A DNA stretch of 64,000 bases from Meconema thalassinum (taxonomy: Eukaryota > Arthropoda > Insecta > Orthoptera > Tettigoniidae). The notes below the pieces were generated by a model, which saw nothing but the letters and a program-made list of their open reading frames with translations, had not been told where the DNA came from and ran no database searches. Location: assembly GCA_946902985.2 (NCBI GenBank), contig OX336393.1:51953265-52017264 (forward strand), read 5' to 3'. The translations under genes were made by a program, and so were the position numbers. Below are positions 51,655 to 62,830 of this stretch, piece after piece. The number at the start of each line of letters is the position of its first letter. The first letter of the stretch is position 1.

Positions 51655-52515
51655 GTCAAAAGACTGGGGGTATAAAATATATTTCTTTTGCTCATTTGTA
51701 TAATTGGGGGTGATAGATGAGTAGGAATATGCAACAATTTTATGGGTGTGGATCCTATTTTATGAAATATGAGGTGGCAAATTATTATCCCATTGCCCAT
51801 TATCTACAGTATGTTTTCTTAAATGGGCAATGGGGTAATAATTTCCCACCTCCAAATTATGATGATACTGTGTTTATCACTCAATAATGAGGTTTATTAT
51901 CAAGATATAATATATAAAAACACCCATCACGCTCTATAGCCTAATTTTAAAAAAACGTAACTCTCACGCATCACAAGGTCAGTGACCTATATCATATTTG
52001 CCGAAAACTGCACGAGAAATATAAATGTGATTTTGGAATGTTAAAAGTTAGTATATTCGAATATAATTCAATTATTTCAACATAGTATTTACTAAAAACA
52101 CAGGAAATTATTATTTTTAAATCTGAGCGGGATAATTATTTCAATTCTAGCTGAAATATATTTATTCAAGTGACCAAAACCATTATTAACATTGTATTTC
52201 AGTTATATAACCAACGTTTACAAATCTCCTTATCTACAATAAAAACACCTTCTTCTGTAAAACAATGCATTTCTTTCACTCAACACAACCGAACTGGCGA
52301 GCACGTGCACTGTGAAGACCACTGGGATATATGCTTCCCACCTTTGGTGTCTGATGACAGTATACATCAAATTAATGGGTTTTCAATATGTATGTGCCGC
52401 TAGCTTGTGGATGCATGTGGAACTGCTTGCAATGAAAGGGGTGGGAAGATTCTCTCCCTAACACCGTTCTATAAACACATGGTGGGAAGATAGTATCCCA
52501 AGGACCTATAACGGG
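51655..52515 (+). mobile_element. TTAA-type element M3 (piggyBac-like)
   Basis: CCCTTTATAGGTC after TTAA (51,651-51,654). The right end in complement is CCCGTTATAGGTCC. The internal hairpin 51,772-51,850 (ATTATTATCCCATTGCCCAT / ATGGGCAATGGGGTAATAAT) and repeated GTGGGAAGAT near the right end are notable. The right TTAA appears replaced by poly(G) (to about 52,536). Confidence 0.72.
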
Positions 52516-52536
52516 GGGGGGGGGGGGGGGGGGGGG

Positions 52537-53534
52537 AATATTGGTACGGTACATTTGTATCTAGTCAAGCAACTAAAACTTCCGACTTGACGTCAACGCC
52601 CTGTTTACAACAGCTGGAGGAGATTGCGAGTAATCCTCGATTTAAATCGATCTAACGAATCAGTTTATTTTGGTCGGCAACTCGGCACTCGGCAGCATAA
52701 TCGAAACAATTGACCATATAATTTTCTGCTCGACAAGCTTTGTGTAATTGTTGCCTTATTCGAAAAAATATACTTGTTTAGGCAGAAATGAGTAACATAC
52801 TCTAACAATCGTGAACAGGAAGTTCTGTTCTTATGAGCACGCAGGCTAGTGTTTGAAGGTGGGGTAGGTTGTTATTGTGTGTGTGTGCTTAGTTTTGAAG
52901 GATGAAGAAAATAACCACAATTTTACATCCACACTGACATCGAAGAAGCTGAAAGTCAATTAATGACTTAATAAATTAACCCAATGCAACCTTTTATTTA
53001 ACATGTCAGCCCATAAAATAATAACCGGGCTCTGTCAATTGCCGAAAATTGCAGGTTCATGATGTGTTGTCGACTACAACTGCGAGTATCCCTTAAATTT
53101 TGTTTAGAAAAGCAGCACTGACTATGAGAGTCATAGCTCTCTCTATTAAAATCTGTGCCTACTTACTGCTCGAGTCCAAGCTCTATGAACTTGCGGGGTG
53201 AGGAGAAAGAGCAGGGAAGGGTCGGGCGTGAAGAGAAGGATCTGTCAACAGCCCACCGTGATATATGGTATTCCTTTCTATTCCAATACTGCTAAATTCG
53301 GCCGTTGCTCAAACCACTGTGGTGTTAGGAATGAGTGAGTGAGTCACCGACCAATGTATTTGGTTCTGTACTATGCACGGACCGAGAAACCTCATCACTC
53401 GTCAACGCCATTACTCATAGGTTCACACAGCTTAGACTCGAGCAGTATTTGTGGATTCAAGTGGATGGCACCAGTCAACATCTTGGGTGTGGTGTGCCAG
53501 AGAAACCTGGACAAGTTCAGGCAGGTCCTTGGAA
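52537..53534. other. no recognised gene
   Basis: About 1 kb of single-copy sequence. Overlapping plus ORFs at 53,335-53,667 run into SINE A6 and are not credible. Confidence 0.4.
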
Positions 53535-54460
53535 GAATGGTTGGTTCCTCAGTTTAGGGGCTGCGATAACGCAGTCATGTAGCCCCGTGTACTTTGGTGA
53601 GTGTAGAATCTGTCTCATAACCGGTGTTAATTGTGATGGCTGTATTAGTGTGTGTTATCTGTTTTAATGCAAGTAAGGACTGCAGACATTCATTTTCAAG
53701 TAGTTCCTACTTTTGCTACCAAACGCCACCGTCAACGAAAACTAGTTCTGAGCTTGGTTACTAGATGCCACCGCAGTCGGCTCTTGGTGACGAACGTTGG
53801 AACCTAAGAGCGTTAGACAAATCTAACCTATAATTTAGATTCACACAAGTGTAATTAGTGGAAGCTGCTTGCCACGGTGGGTGACTGGTTAGCGTGTCGG
53901 TCTACTAACCCCAAGCTTGCAGGTTCGCTCCTGGCCGTGGTAAGTGGTTTTTTTGGGAAGGGCGGAAAAAATTACGACACCATGTCATACGATGTTGGCA
54001 TGTCAAAGAACCCATTTGAATTCAGTAGGCCGTGTTCATAATGGCAAAATTAATCTCGGAAGTTTCCACCAACACAAAGTTCCTCATTTCTCTACTAGAA
54101 AGCGCTATAGTGTTCAAGGCGCTTAGATATCTAACCTCCTGGACTTTCATAGTGCTTCAAGGAACAACGAAATTTGACATGCAAGCTACCCTTTGGGTGA
54201 CCAATAACGCAGCTTGCACCCAACCCGAGGCCATAAGATATTATTTTTATTATTATTATTATTATTATAGTGGATGGTTCTTTTACAAACAATAAATCTA
54301 TGACATGGGACTACTGGCTTTACTTCTACTCCGAAGGAAGGTATACTGTGGGATTTTTAACGCTCGTGAAAAATCCGACGACTTCGGTCGGGTTTGAACC
54401 CGCAACCTTAGGCATAGAAGCTCAGCATGCTACCATCTACGCCACCGCGACGCCGCTTTT
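53535..54460 (-). repeat. SINE A6, split by SINE C2
   Basis: (TTGG) and tail X complement (GCAGTCATGTAGCCCCGTGT), middle, SINE C2 at 53,863-54,267, then TGGTTCTTTTACAAACAATAAA, the rest of the middle and head (TCGGGTTTGAACCCGCAACC, GCTACCATCTACGCCACCGC). Confidence 0.93.
53863..54267 (+). repeat. SINE C2 nested in SINE A6
   Basis: CTGCTTGCCACGGTGGGTGA..CTTGCAGGTTCGCTCCTGGC to (ATT)n; TAGTGGA at 53,856-53,862 and 54,268-54,274 is the TSD. Confidence 0.93.
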
Positions 54461-55399
54461 TGGGACAGTTGATAATATTGTTTAATTTTACGTTTTTTGC
54501 TAAGACGTTTGTCTGCTAAGAGATGCTTTTAACATTAAGAAAGTAGATCCTACTCGTTTGATTTAGTTATCTCAGAGAGAACTGAACCTTACAAAGAGGT
54601 GAGGATAATATTCCACGAAAGTGTAAACTATACCCCGAGGAATGCTTTACCGTGTTTGAGATACCTTCCATCCTACAGAATCTTGAATCACGCTCGGATA
54701 TGGCTTCGCTCACGGAGAATTCACAAAGCTGTTTCCTGCAGTCTTGCTGTATAAAAAGGCTCCATTGCGGGAATAAATGTGCAGGAGATTTCAGAAATGG
54801 CCATTTAACTTGTGAGATTAGCACAAGTTATAGCAGTTCCTATTGCGAGACGCTCTTGTATAGCGACCGTAACTTCAGATTTAGCAAGTCTAAGACGATA
54901 CTCGCGCATCTCTCCTTAGTAGTAGTCGTGGCTTTCCGACTGTGTTCCTTGGCTGGCGGCTTATTGCATTACACCACTGTGCAGCGGGGTGGTGTGCAGA
55001 GGTAATGGCAGGGGCGGAACAAGCTTTGACTGGCAAGGAGACAACAAAGTGGAATAACGGATTTTCACAAACTCTTACAAGAGTTCTTCAGCGAACTTGG
55101 GCGAAATGACTTTTAGGTGAGGTGACCATTTGAATTTCTTTTTGTATAGGGAGAAGGGAGTTGATTCGATTCCCATCCAGATACTGGATTTTAAAAACAA
55201 GGCTACCACTTACACAAACACAAATTGCCCTTGGCACTGGCTGAGGTCTGGGTTCAACTTCTGGCTCTGCTAGGACATTTAAGTCTGGTCTTAGGCCTTA
55301 TTATTTATTTAGCGTATGGCTTAAAAGTGCCGGGAGTGTCCGAGGACATGTTCGGCTCGCCAGAGGCTGTGGCTGCTTCAATGCGGACACCCATGGGGT
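54461..55399. other. no recognised gene
   Basis: Single-copy sequence. The plus ORF 54,652-55,005 (117 codons, MFEIPSILQNLESRSDMASL..) has no motif I recognise and no repeat partner here; treat as unproven. Confidence 0.35.
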
Positions 55400-55725
55400 G
55401 AGCTACAAGTTCCGTTCAATTTCAAGTAGTTCCAACTTTCACTACCAGATGTCTCTGACACCTACTGGTGAACGTTGGAACTTTGATAGAGCGTTTCAAC
55501 GAAACCTAATCTGCAAATTTAGCTAACACAAGTTTATTTAGTGGAAGGTTCTTTCTTATGCCATAAATCAATGACAAGGGCCCGCCGACTTTACTTCCCC
55601 TCCGAAGGAAGGCATACTGAAAGATTGTAACGCTCTAAAAACGATGACTTCGGCCGGGTTTGAACCCGCGATCTTGACCATAGAAGCTCAGCATGCTACC
55701 AACTACGCCACCGAGGCCGCTTAAG
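55400..55725 (-). repeat. SINE A7, tail missing
   Basis: Middle (GTGGAAGGTTCTTTCTTATG, CCGACTTTACTTCCCCTCCG) and head (CGGCCGGGTTTGAACCCGCG, GCTACCAACTACGCCACCGA) in reverse. Confidence 0.88.
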
Positions 55726-55734
55726 GCTGAAACA

Positions 55735-56005
55735 GTTGCACTCTGCCTCGTGAGGCAAAATTGAGAAGAGGCGAATTCTACCTCAGCCATCCTGGAAGTG
55801 GTTTTCAGTGGTTTCCCACTTCTATCCCAGGCAAATGCTGGGGTGGTACCTAAATTAACCCTATGGTCGCCTCCTTCCCAAAATCGCAGTCCCAACTTCT
55901 GTTTACACACCCGTACAGCCTTCACAATGACACAGGTTATCAGACATATTCATCTAACCCAAGTACACGGGGCTTGATAATCACGATGTTGCAAAGGCCG
56001 TGATT
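55735..56005 (+). repeat. SINE D7
   Basis: CTCGTGAGGCAAAATTGAGA, CCATCCTGGAAGTGGTTTTC, CAGGCAAATGCTGGGGTGGT and tail X. Confidence 0.82.
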
Positions 56006-56290
56006 GGATCAACAAAATGTCCACCACAGGACCTCTTGGCTGTCACCGCGGAGGCCCGGGTTCGATTCCCGGCTCTGCCATCCTGGAAGTGGTTTACCGT
56101 GGTTTCCAACTTCTACTCCAGGTGGTTCCTAACTTAAGGGCACTGCCGCCTCCTTCCTCATCTGACTTGCAACTATATACACTAATACAGCCATCACAAT
56201 AACACAGGTTATCAGACAAATTCTACACACACACACACACACACACAAGTGCACGGGGCTACATGACAACGATGTCGCAAAGCCCCAAAA
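56006..56290 (+). repeat. SINE D8
   Basis: GGCCCGGGTTCGATTCCCGG (intact B box), CCATCCTGGAAGTGGTTTAC, and tail X with (CA)n at 56,227-56,246. Confidence 0.85.
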
Positions 56291-56367
56291 TGAATAAAAA
56301 ACAGAATAATTCACATTACTGATAATTTAAAACACCCGTTCGCACTTCATTACTCAGATCAGATAGT

Positions 56368-57442
56368 TCCCCCAGGGGCTCACATCTTGTGGGACGTGGG
56401 TTGGCGACCACGGGACCCCAGCTGAGTCCGGCATTGCTTCCACTTACTTGTGCCGGTCTCCTCTCTGTCTTCTTTCCTGTCGACCTCCCTTGGTCAACTC
56501 TTGTTCTTTTCCGACCCCGACGGTATTAGGGTATCCGAGGCCTTGGGAGTCTTTCACTTTCCCGCCTTAATTGGCCCTTGTCTCATCTTTCCTGATCCCT
56601 CCTTCTTCGAGGGATCTGACCTCTTGCTTTCTTTTCATTATATTTCCTTTTCTCTTTTAGATTCCCGCACTGTTTTTGTTACTTGGTTCCCCGTGTATCT
56701 AAATTCCCTTTAGCGACTTTTTGGAGGTATCTTTAATCTACGTTGCATTTTGTAAGTTTTTTCTATCTAAATTACCTCTCGCGATTTTTTTCAACCTCAA
56801 TTGCATTTTGTAAAGATTGACAATCGAAATTGCTTTTTAGTAAGTCTTTCAATGTAAGTTCCGGGCATTTTAGTGAGTATTTTGAATTTCAATTGCATTT
56901 TGTAAGTATTTTCAACCAAAACCGCATTTCGCAAGAATTTTAAATGTAAATTGGATTTTGTGTGGTGGACATTTTGCAAATATTTTGATTCAATTGCATT
57001 TTGTGGGTATTTTGAATCTACATTACATTTTGTCAAGTATTTTCAATCTAAATTGCACTTTGTAAGTATTGTCAATCCACATGAGTCGTTTGAATCTACC
57101 GTCCATTTTGTAAGCATTTTCAATTTCAATTGCATTTTGTAAGTATTTTGAACCTCAATTGCATTTTGTACGTATTTTCGATCTCATTTGCATTTTGTAA
57201 ATATTTTGAATTTCACTTGCATTTTGTAAGTATTTCGACGCTGCATTACATTTTGTACGTATTTGGAACCTAGCCTACATTTTGTGGGTATTTTTTTCAA
57301 TCTATTCTTTTTGTGAATCTTTTCGTTGTAAATTCCATTTCATTTCCATTACCATTTCATTAACATTTTCGTTATCACCTAGATCATTAGGGGCCAATAA
57401 CCTAGATGTTAGGCCCCTTAAAACAAAAATTATCATCATCAT
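56368..57442 (+). repeat. repeat E7, full length, 13-bp TSD
   Basis: Complete head, array about 56,700-57,340, TATCACCTAGATCATTAGGG, hairpin GGGGCCAATAACC..GTTAGGCCCC, (ATC)n. CAGATCAGATAGT at 56,355-56,367 and 57,443-57,455. Best reference copy: it defines both ends. Confidence 0.95.
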
Positions 57443-57455
57443 CAGATCAGATAGT

Positions 57456-58254
57456 GTGTGCTCTAGGGGAGTATTCCAGGAGTGTATTCCACAGACTATT
57501 TCCAGCACAATTATAAATATCATAAAAGTGTGTTTTATTTATAGGTAGGCCTAATTCTGGGGAGGATGCTGACAATGTACTAATTTCGTGAAAAGTTGGA
57601 AAGAAGCCAACGAGTGAGGAATAAAGCCACACCTCGCTGATCAGTGGTTTTGCCTTGGACTGTGCGGACACATTCGCCACTCGACACCTTGTGAAGTATT
57701 GTGTTCCATTCCCCACCTCGTGACCTTCATTCTACCCTCCAATCTATTACGTTACTAATTGATGGATAGGGTTACTTCTGTCACGCTACGAACTGTCGCC
57801 AGGCGAGGTCTGCCCTGGAACAGTATACACATAGTCAGTGCAGAAGTCTCATATTTATGTATACGTGGTTTAGTGATTGAACTTTTCTAGAACGACGTTG
57901 GTTTCAGCTACAACTCGGCTATAACGTCATATTTTCCGCGGTACAGGCATATTCTTCTGAGCCTTACAAAATACCACAAACCTTTATACCTGCACCTTGC
58001 ATATAAAGTCATTTTCAACTTCGGTTTGCAATAGATTCTCAAATAACCAAGATAAAAGTAAATTGTTTTGAAATACCTTTCCCATTCTTGCATACTGCTC
58101 CGTCCTTCGAACACAACTTGAAAGGCACCAGGCCTGATTCAAGGCTCAGGTCAATAACTTACTGTAGATTTCCCGCCTCATTGCTACCCTTGCGCATTCC
58201 ATAGAACTCATTAATTGTACGTGCCTGAAGTCAGTTTCCATAGCAGTTTTTCAC
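57456..58254. other. no recognised gene
   Basis: Single-copy; ORFs at 57,447-57,716 and 57,908-58,114 (minus) lack motifs. Confidence 0.4.
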
Positions 58255-58262
58255 GAAGTACA

Positions 58263-58900
58263 TGGTCTGTAAAAGAAAAGCCTTAACGTTGGAAGAAAAA
58301 GTTTAAATGATTCATGAAACTAAGATTGAAATGAAAAAACCTCACGTGTGTTATCAATTAGGTTTTGTTAATTCCACAGTGCTTGCCACGGTGAGGAGTG
58401 GTTATCATGTCGGACTACCAACACCAAGCTTGCAGGTTCCCTCCTGTCCGTGGTAAGTGATTTTTGAAAGGCTACAAAAATCACGACACGCAAGTCATAC
58501 GTAGTTGGCATGTTAAAGAACCCATTTGAATTCAGTAGGCCGTGTTCATAATGGCAATATTAATCTCGGGATTATCCGCCAACCCAAAGAAGTTCCTCCT
58601 TTCTCTACTAGAAAGCGCTATAGTGTCGAGGAGCTTAGATATCTGACCTCCTTGACTTTCATAGCGTTCCAAGGAGCGACCAAATTCGGCATGCAAGCTG
58701 CCCTCTGGGCGTTAAATAACAAAGCTTGCACCCGGCACCCAAGGCCATACGATATTATTATTATTCCACAGTCCAAATGATTTGAAACAGCAAGGATAAA
58801 ATTGTTGCTGCATTTGAACGGAATGGATCAAAAATCAAGCGGTTACGCAAACCAGAATAGAGCGACGTGGATGAGGTGCTGCTCAAGTTGTTAGAGGGGG
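58263..58900 (+). pseudogene. pogo/Tigger transposase N-terminus, split by SINE C3
   Basis: Before the SINE: MVCKRKALTLEEKV, stop, MIHETKIEMKKPHVCYQLGF, VNST. After it: stop, NSKDKIVAAFERNGSKIKRL, RKPE, stop, SDVDEVLLKLL. This is the CENP-B/Tigger-type HTH start (KR..LTLE.KV.VI.......S...LA..FG......I..NKD.I...F.......+..R....DV...L..W). Three stops. The following ORF 58,867-59,052 may continue the decayed frame. No DDE domain is present. Confidence 0.82.
58381..58761 (+). repeat. SINE C3, 10-bp TSD
   Basis: GCTTGCCACGGTGAGGAGTG..CTTGCAGGTTCCCTCCTGTC to (ATT)n, flanked by perfect ATTCCACAGT (58,371-58,380; 58,762-58,771). Confidence 0.95.
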
Positions 58901-59127
58901 AGATCCAATATCGTATGTTTGTGCCCATGATAAATCTTGTACATCAATTCTACATATTCTCAGAGACACACAGACATCTTGACTACCGAAAGAAAAAAAA
59001 AACAACAACAGCTACTGTAGAACGTTTAAAATTGCTAATCGAAAATGTTTAATCCAATTTTCAAAATTTGTCCTCGCCTTCAGTTGTCTTGTACCGTTCC
59101 GGTTTTTTTTGGTGTTTTTTTTTCAGA

Positions 59128-59645
59128 AGAATTTGGTTGGTTGGATGCTCAGCTTAGGGGCTGCGATAACGCGGTCAAGTAGCCCCGTGTACTTTGTGTG
59201 TGTGTAGAATCTGTCTGATAACCAGTGTTAATTGTGATGGCTGTATTAGTGTGTGTTATTTTTAATTCAGGTATGGACTGCAGACGATCAATTGCAAGTA
59301 GTTCCTACTTTTGCTACCAAATGCTACCGTCAATGACACCTAGCCGTGAACTTGGCTACTAGATGCCACCACAACTGATACCTGACGGCGGACGTTGGAA
59401 CGTAATAGTGTTAATCAAATCAAATCTAACCTAAAAATTTAGCTTCACACAATATTGTAGTTAGTGGAAGGTTCCTTTACATGCCATAGCCTAAATCTAT
59501 GACATGGTCCTGCCGGCTTTATTTCCTCTCCGAAGGAAGGCATACTGAGGGATTTTTTAACGTTCTTAAAAATTCCGACGACTTCGGCCGGGTTTGAACT
59601 CGAGATTTTAGGCATAGAAGTTGCTACCAACTACGCCACCGAAGC
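59128..59645 (-). repeat. SINE A8, full length
   Basis: TTGGTTGGTTGG, GCGGTCAAGTAGCCCCGTGT, middle, and head with CGGCCGGGTTTGAACTCG and CTACCAACTACGCCACCGAA. Confidence 0.92.
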
Positions 59646-59779
59646 CTAGGGATTTATCACGCATGGGAGATGTGACGGAAACGGTAAAAGGCAACCGAAA
59701 GAGAGGACAAATTTTGGAAATTGTAGCATTAGAGTATACTGTTATTAAATTGAAATATTAACGTCATTACTAACCCTGG

Positions 59780-60000
59780 TGCTCGACAATTTGATGGTTT
59801 TCATTCGGTGAACAAGATTCTACCCAATTGTAATAGATTATTCCCTAATCCTTTATAATTAATCTCATGGTGGTTTTTTTTTTTCAAGATTAGGGAACCA
59901 CCCGTTACAGTTGGGTACAATGGTGTCGACCGACTGAAAACCATCAAATTTCGAATACTAATGCAACACTGAAAAATGGCTTCCAACACGATAATAACTT
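59780..60000. mobile_element. foldback element S3, short
   Basis: GATGGTTTTCATTCGGTGAAC..AAGATTCTACCCAATTGTAA against GTTACAGTTGGGTACAATGG, GTCGACCGACTGAAAACCATC; then TGCAACACTGAAAAATGGCT as in S1/S2. Inner arm and loop are mostly deleted. Confidence 0.75.
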
Positions 60001-60089
60001 GGGTGCCTCGTGACTTGAGTGAACCAACCAATATTAAAAATCTTCTCGCAAATTTTAACGTTTCGTCAGTTGAAAGGATTAGGTGGTAG

Positions 60090-60215
60090 TTGTTTCATTT
60101 GAGGGGATTGGACATCGTGATCATTTAGTCCCGTATACTTGGGTGTGTGTGTAAAATTTTGTCTAATAACATGTGTTATTGTGATCGCTACATTAATGTG
60201 TTCATTTGTAATTCA
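60090..60215 (-). repeat. tail X fragment (SINE A/D)
   Basis: CATCGTGATCATTTAGTCCC, GTATACTTGGGTGTGTGTG, ATGTGTTATTGTGATCGCTA: decayed reverse tail X without a body. Confidence 0.55.
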
Positions 60216-60255
60216 GATTAGGAATGAGAAGTTAGAATTTCATTTCTTGGCGTAG

Positions 60256-61378
60256 ACCCCCCAGGGGCTCACATCTAGTGGGACGTGGGTTGGCGACCAT
60301 GGAACCCCAGCTGAGTCTGGCCTTGCTTCCACTTACTTGTGCCGGGCTCCTCTCAATCTTCTTTCCTCTCGACCTCTCTTGGTCAACTCTTGTTCTCTTC
60401 CGACCCCGACGGTATTAGGATATCCGAGGCCTAGGGAGTCCCTCCCTTTCCCGCCTTCATTGGCTCTTCTCTCATCTTTCCTGATTCCTCATTCTTCTAG
60501 GGATCGGCCTTCTATCTCTTTTTATTGTAGTTCCTTTTCTCTTTAATATTCCCGCCCTGTTTTTATGAATTACATTTTGTGAGTTTCGTTTTTTATTTGT
60601 TTTATTTTATTTTATTTTTTGAAACTCAACCTCATTTTGTGAGTATTTCTAATCTACATTGCATTTTGTAAGTATTTTCGATCTAAACTCATTTTGTAAG
60701 TATTTTCAATCTAAATTGCATTTTGTCAGTACAGTATTTTGAATTGGGGGCTTCCACATATTGTGAGTATTTTGAATCTTCCCTACATTTTGTAAGCATT
60801 TTCAATTTCATTTTGTATGTATTTTGAATTTCCATTGTATTTTGTTGAGTATTTCGAATCTCCATTGCATTTTGTAAGTACCGTCAAGTGGGATGCTTTG
60901 ACCAGTGGGGGTACTTTGACCAAATTTTCAGAACAGGTTATATCTTCGGCTGGGAGAAGGAACTTCCAGAGAATCATTGCATCATGATGTGGAACTAAAA
61001 ACAGTCAGTGCAATTTTTATAAACTTCATTATTTATCAACCAGGTCCTGCTAAACTGTTTCTGAAAATTTGGTCAATGTGTACCCACTGGTCAAAGTAGT
61101 CTATCCCCTCATGACGGTATTTTAACCTAAACTACATTTTGTGCGTATTTTTCAATCTAAATTCCTTTTGTGAGTATGTCCCTTCTTACTTATCGGTACC
61201 TTTGTATTTCCACTCTACATTTTGTGAGCCATTTCAATCTGAGTTCCATTTTGTAAGTATTTTCAGTCCAGCTTAATTTTGTTATGGTTTCCATTTCATT
61301 GTCATTTCCGCTATCACCCAGACCATTAGGGGCCGATAACCTAGATGTTAGGCCCCTTATAACAACAATTATCATCAT
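60256..61378 (+). repeat. repeat E8, full length, 10-bp TSD, with nested MITE
   Basis: Head (CCCCCCAGGGGCTCACATCT), array from 60,640, MITE 60,881-61,117, array to about 61,270, CTATCACCCAGACCATTAGG, hairpin, (ATC)n. CTTGGCGTAG (60,246) and CTTGGCATAG (61,379) are the TSD. Confidence 0.94.
60881..61117. mobile_element. 237-bp TA-flanked MITE
   Basis: CCGTCAAGTGGGATGCTTTGACC and the complement of the right end (CCGTCATGAGGGGATAGACT..TTTGACCAGTGGG) are inverted repeats; TA at 60,879-60,880 and 61,118-61,119. Internal CAAATTTTCAGAA.CAG is also inverted. Tc1/mariner-type non-autonomous. Confidence 0.88.
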
Positions 61379-61388
61379 CTTGGCATAG

Positions 61389-61904
61389 CCGGGAAACGAA
61401 CGCCAAGAACGCTAGCTGCTACAGCACGATCTGGTATACAGAATATGGCAGACAGCGAGTAATTTGTATTTACTTCTCCAGTCATTTAGCTGTTTGTGTT
61501 AAGTCCTTCACATTTGCCTCATGAGTTGGTTTATTATACTTACAGAAGCAAAGATGCTATGTTGCTAGTGAATCGAGAAGACACATTACTCATTCCTGGC
61601 CTGTTTCCTGAATGAGGTAACCTTGTTGACATTGAGGCGGTGGAGTAATTATCACTGGCAGAATACCAGCAAGAAGTGCCAACACGTTGTTATATGATTC
61701 ATGAGGAAGCCGGCATTACAAATAAGGGGGATCATTTGCTTTCTAGTGCACTGTTCTCAGATAAGCGTTCCTCAAGCCCTTCAAGGGTGTAGCTAGGGAC
61801 GGGACTACGATGACAAGACTTAGCCTACCTTTGGACATCGCAGTCAGCTTGCGTTTGTTGTGTTCTTCATTCGTCAGAGGCTTTGGGAATTTGTTTGATA
61901 GCCT
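61389..61904. other. no recognised gene
   Basis: Unclassified. Confidence 0.4.
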
Positions 61905-62185
61905 GATAACACTCAGCGAAACCGAGAAGAGGCGGGTTTGATTCCTATATCAGCCATCCTGGAAGTCACTTTCTGTGATTTTTCACTTCTACTTCAGGCA
62001 AATGCCGGAAAGGTACCTAACGGTCGCTTTCTATCCAAATCCTACCTCGTTTACAAGTGCACACACTAGTACAGACATCACAGTGTCACAGGTTATCAGA
62101 CAACGTCTACACACACGCAAGTACACGTGGCTACATGACCACGATATCGCAAAGGCCCTAAAGAATCAACAACAAAAACAACAAC
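61905..62185 (+). repeat. SINE D9
   Basis: GAGGCGGGTTTGATTCCTAT (B box), CCATCCTGGAAGTCACTTTC, CAGGCAAATGCCGGAAAGG, tail X, then (AAC)n-rich end. Confidence 0.85.
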
Positions 62186-62379
62186 AACAAACGGGACGAA
62201 AAACCATTTACATATATTTTGTATCACTTATACCCCCAACTTGGCTTGACCCACGCACTCTGCGAGGGATCATTCCTCGACCGTCACAAGGACAGTCTCG
62301 CGGAGCTGAATACACGTTGACAGCAGATACAACTGGGGATGGCGACAGACGACCGCTAATTTTATAAGGAAGTCGGAAG

Positions 62380-62532
62380 TGGGTCTGTTGAAAGGAACCT
62401 GGTGGTGAAAATGGGAAACCATGGAAACCATTTTCAGGACGGTCGAGATGGGATTTGAACACACGCTCTTCCGATGCCAGCGAGGCACGAGCTATCGCGT
62501 TAGCACTCGCGGTCCCCGTGCCCGGTGTTATT
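62380..62532 (-). repeat. SINE J-like head and middle, reverse
   Basis: AAATGGGAAACCATGGAAAC..CATTTTCAGGACGGTCGAGA (middle Y), GGGATTTGAACACACGC and a tRNA-like head to CGCGGTCCCCGTGCCCGG-type sequence. Confidence 0.7.
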
Positions 62533-62540
62533 ATTAATAT

Positions 62541-62830
62541 ACTAGCGGACTCTTGCAAAAACTTGCGCATAATGGGTTGTGTGCGCCCCATGTGTACAGA
62601 CTACCCGCGTGGCTCTAGTGCTATGCGGACTGTAGGCTGACACTTAATAAACAAAGAAATATATTTCCGTTGACTTTTGAAGAAATGTAAGATTTTTCCT
62701 GTACTATTGTGACGATTTGTAAGATTTTGGTACAAACCACACCTTCTAACTCCCTCTGTTTTAGGAGGTTGAGTTTTGTGAAACACACCTTAGCGTATTA
62801 TATAATAAGATTATTATTATTATTATTATT
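62541..62830 (+). repeat. repeat F2 with (ATT)n end
   Basis: ACTAGCGGACTCTTGCAAAA, GCCCCATGTGTACAGACTAC, CACACCTTCTAACTCCCTCT, TATAATAAGATT: aligns with F1. Confidence 0.8.

Noticed and set aside
6883..61378. Apparent strand bias of repeat E (all arrays and tails on +)
   Set aside because: A head fragment at 41,639-41,746 is on the minus strand, and seven to nine copies are too few to support a claim.
62208..62591. 127-codon minus ORF
   Set aside because: Its length comes from a reversed SINE J head and middle; no domain and it crosses repeat boundaries.
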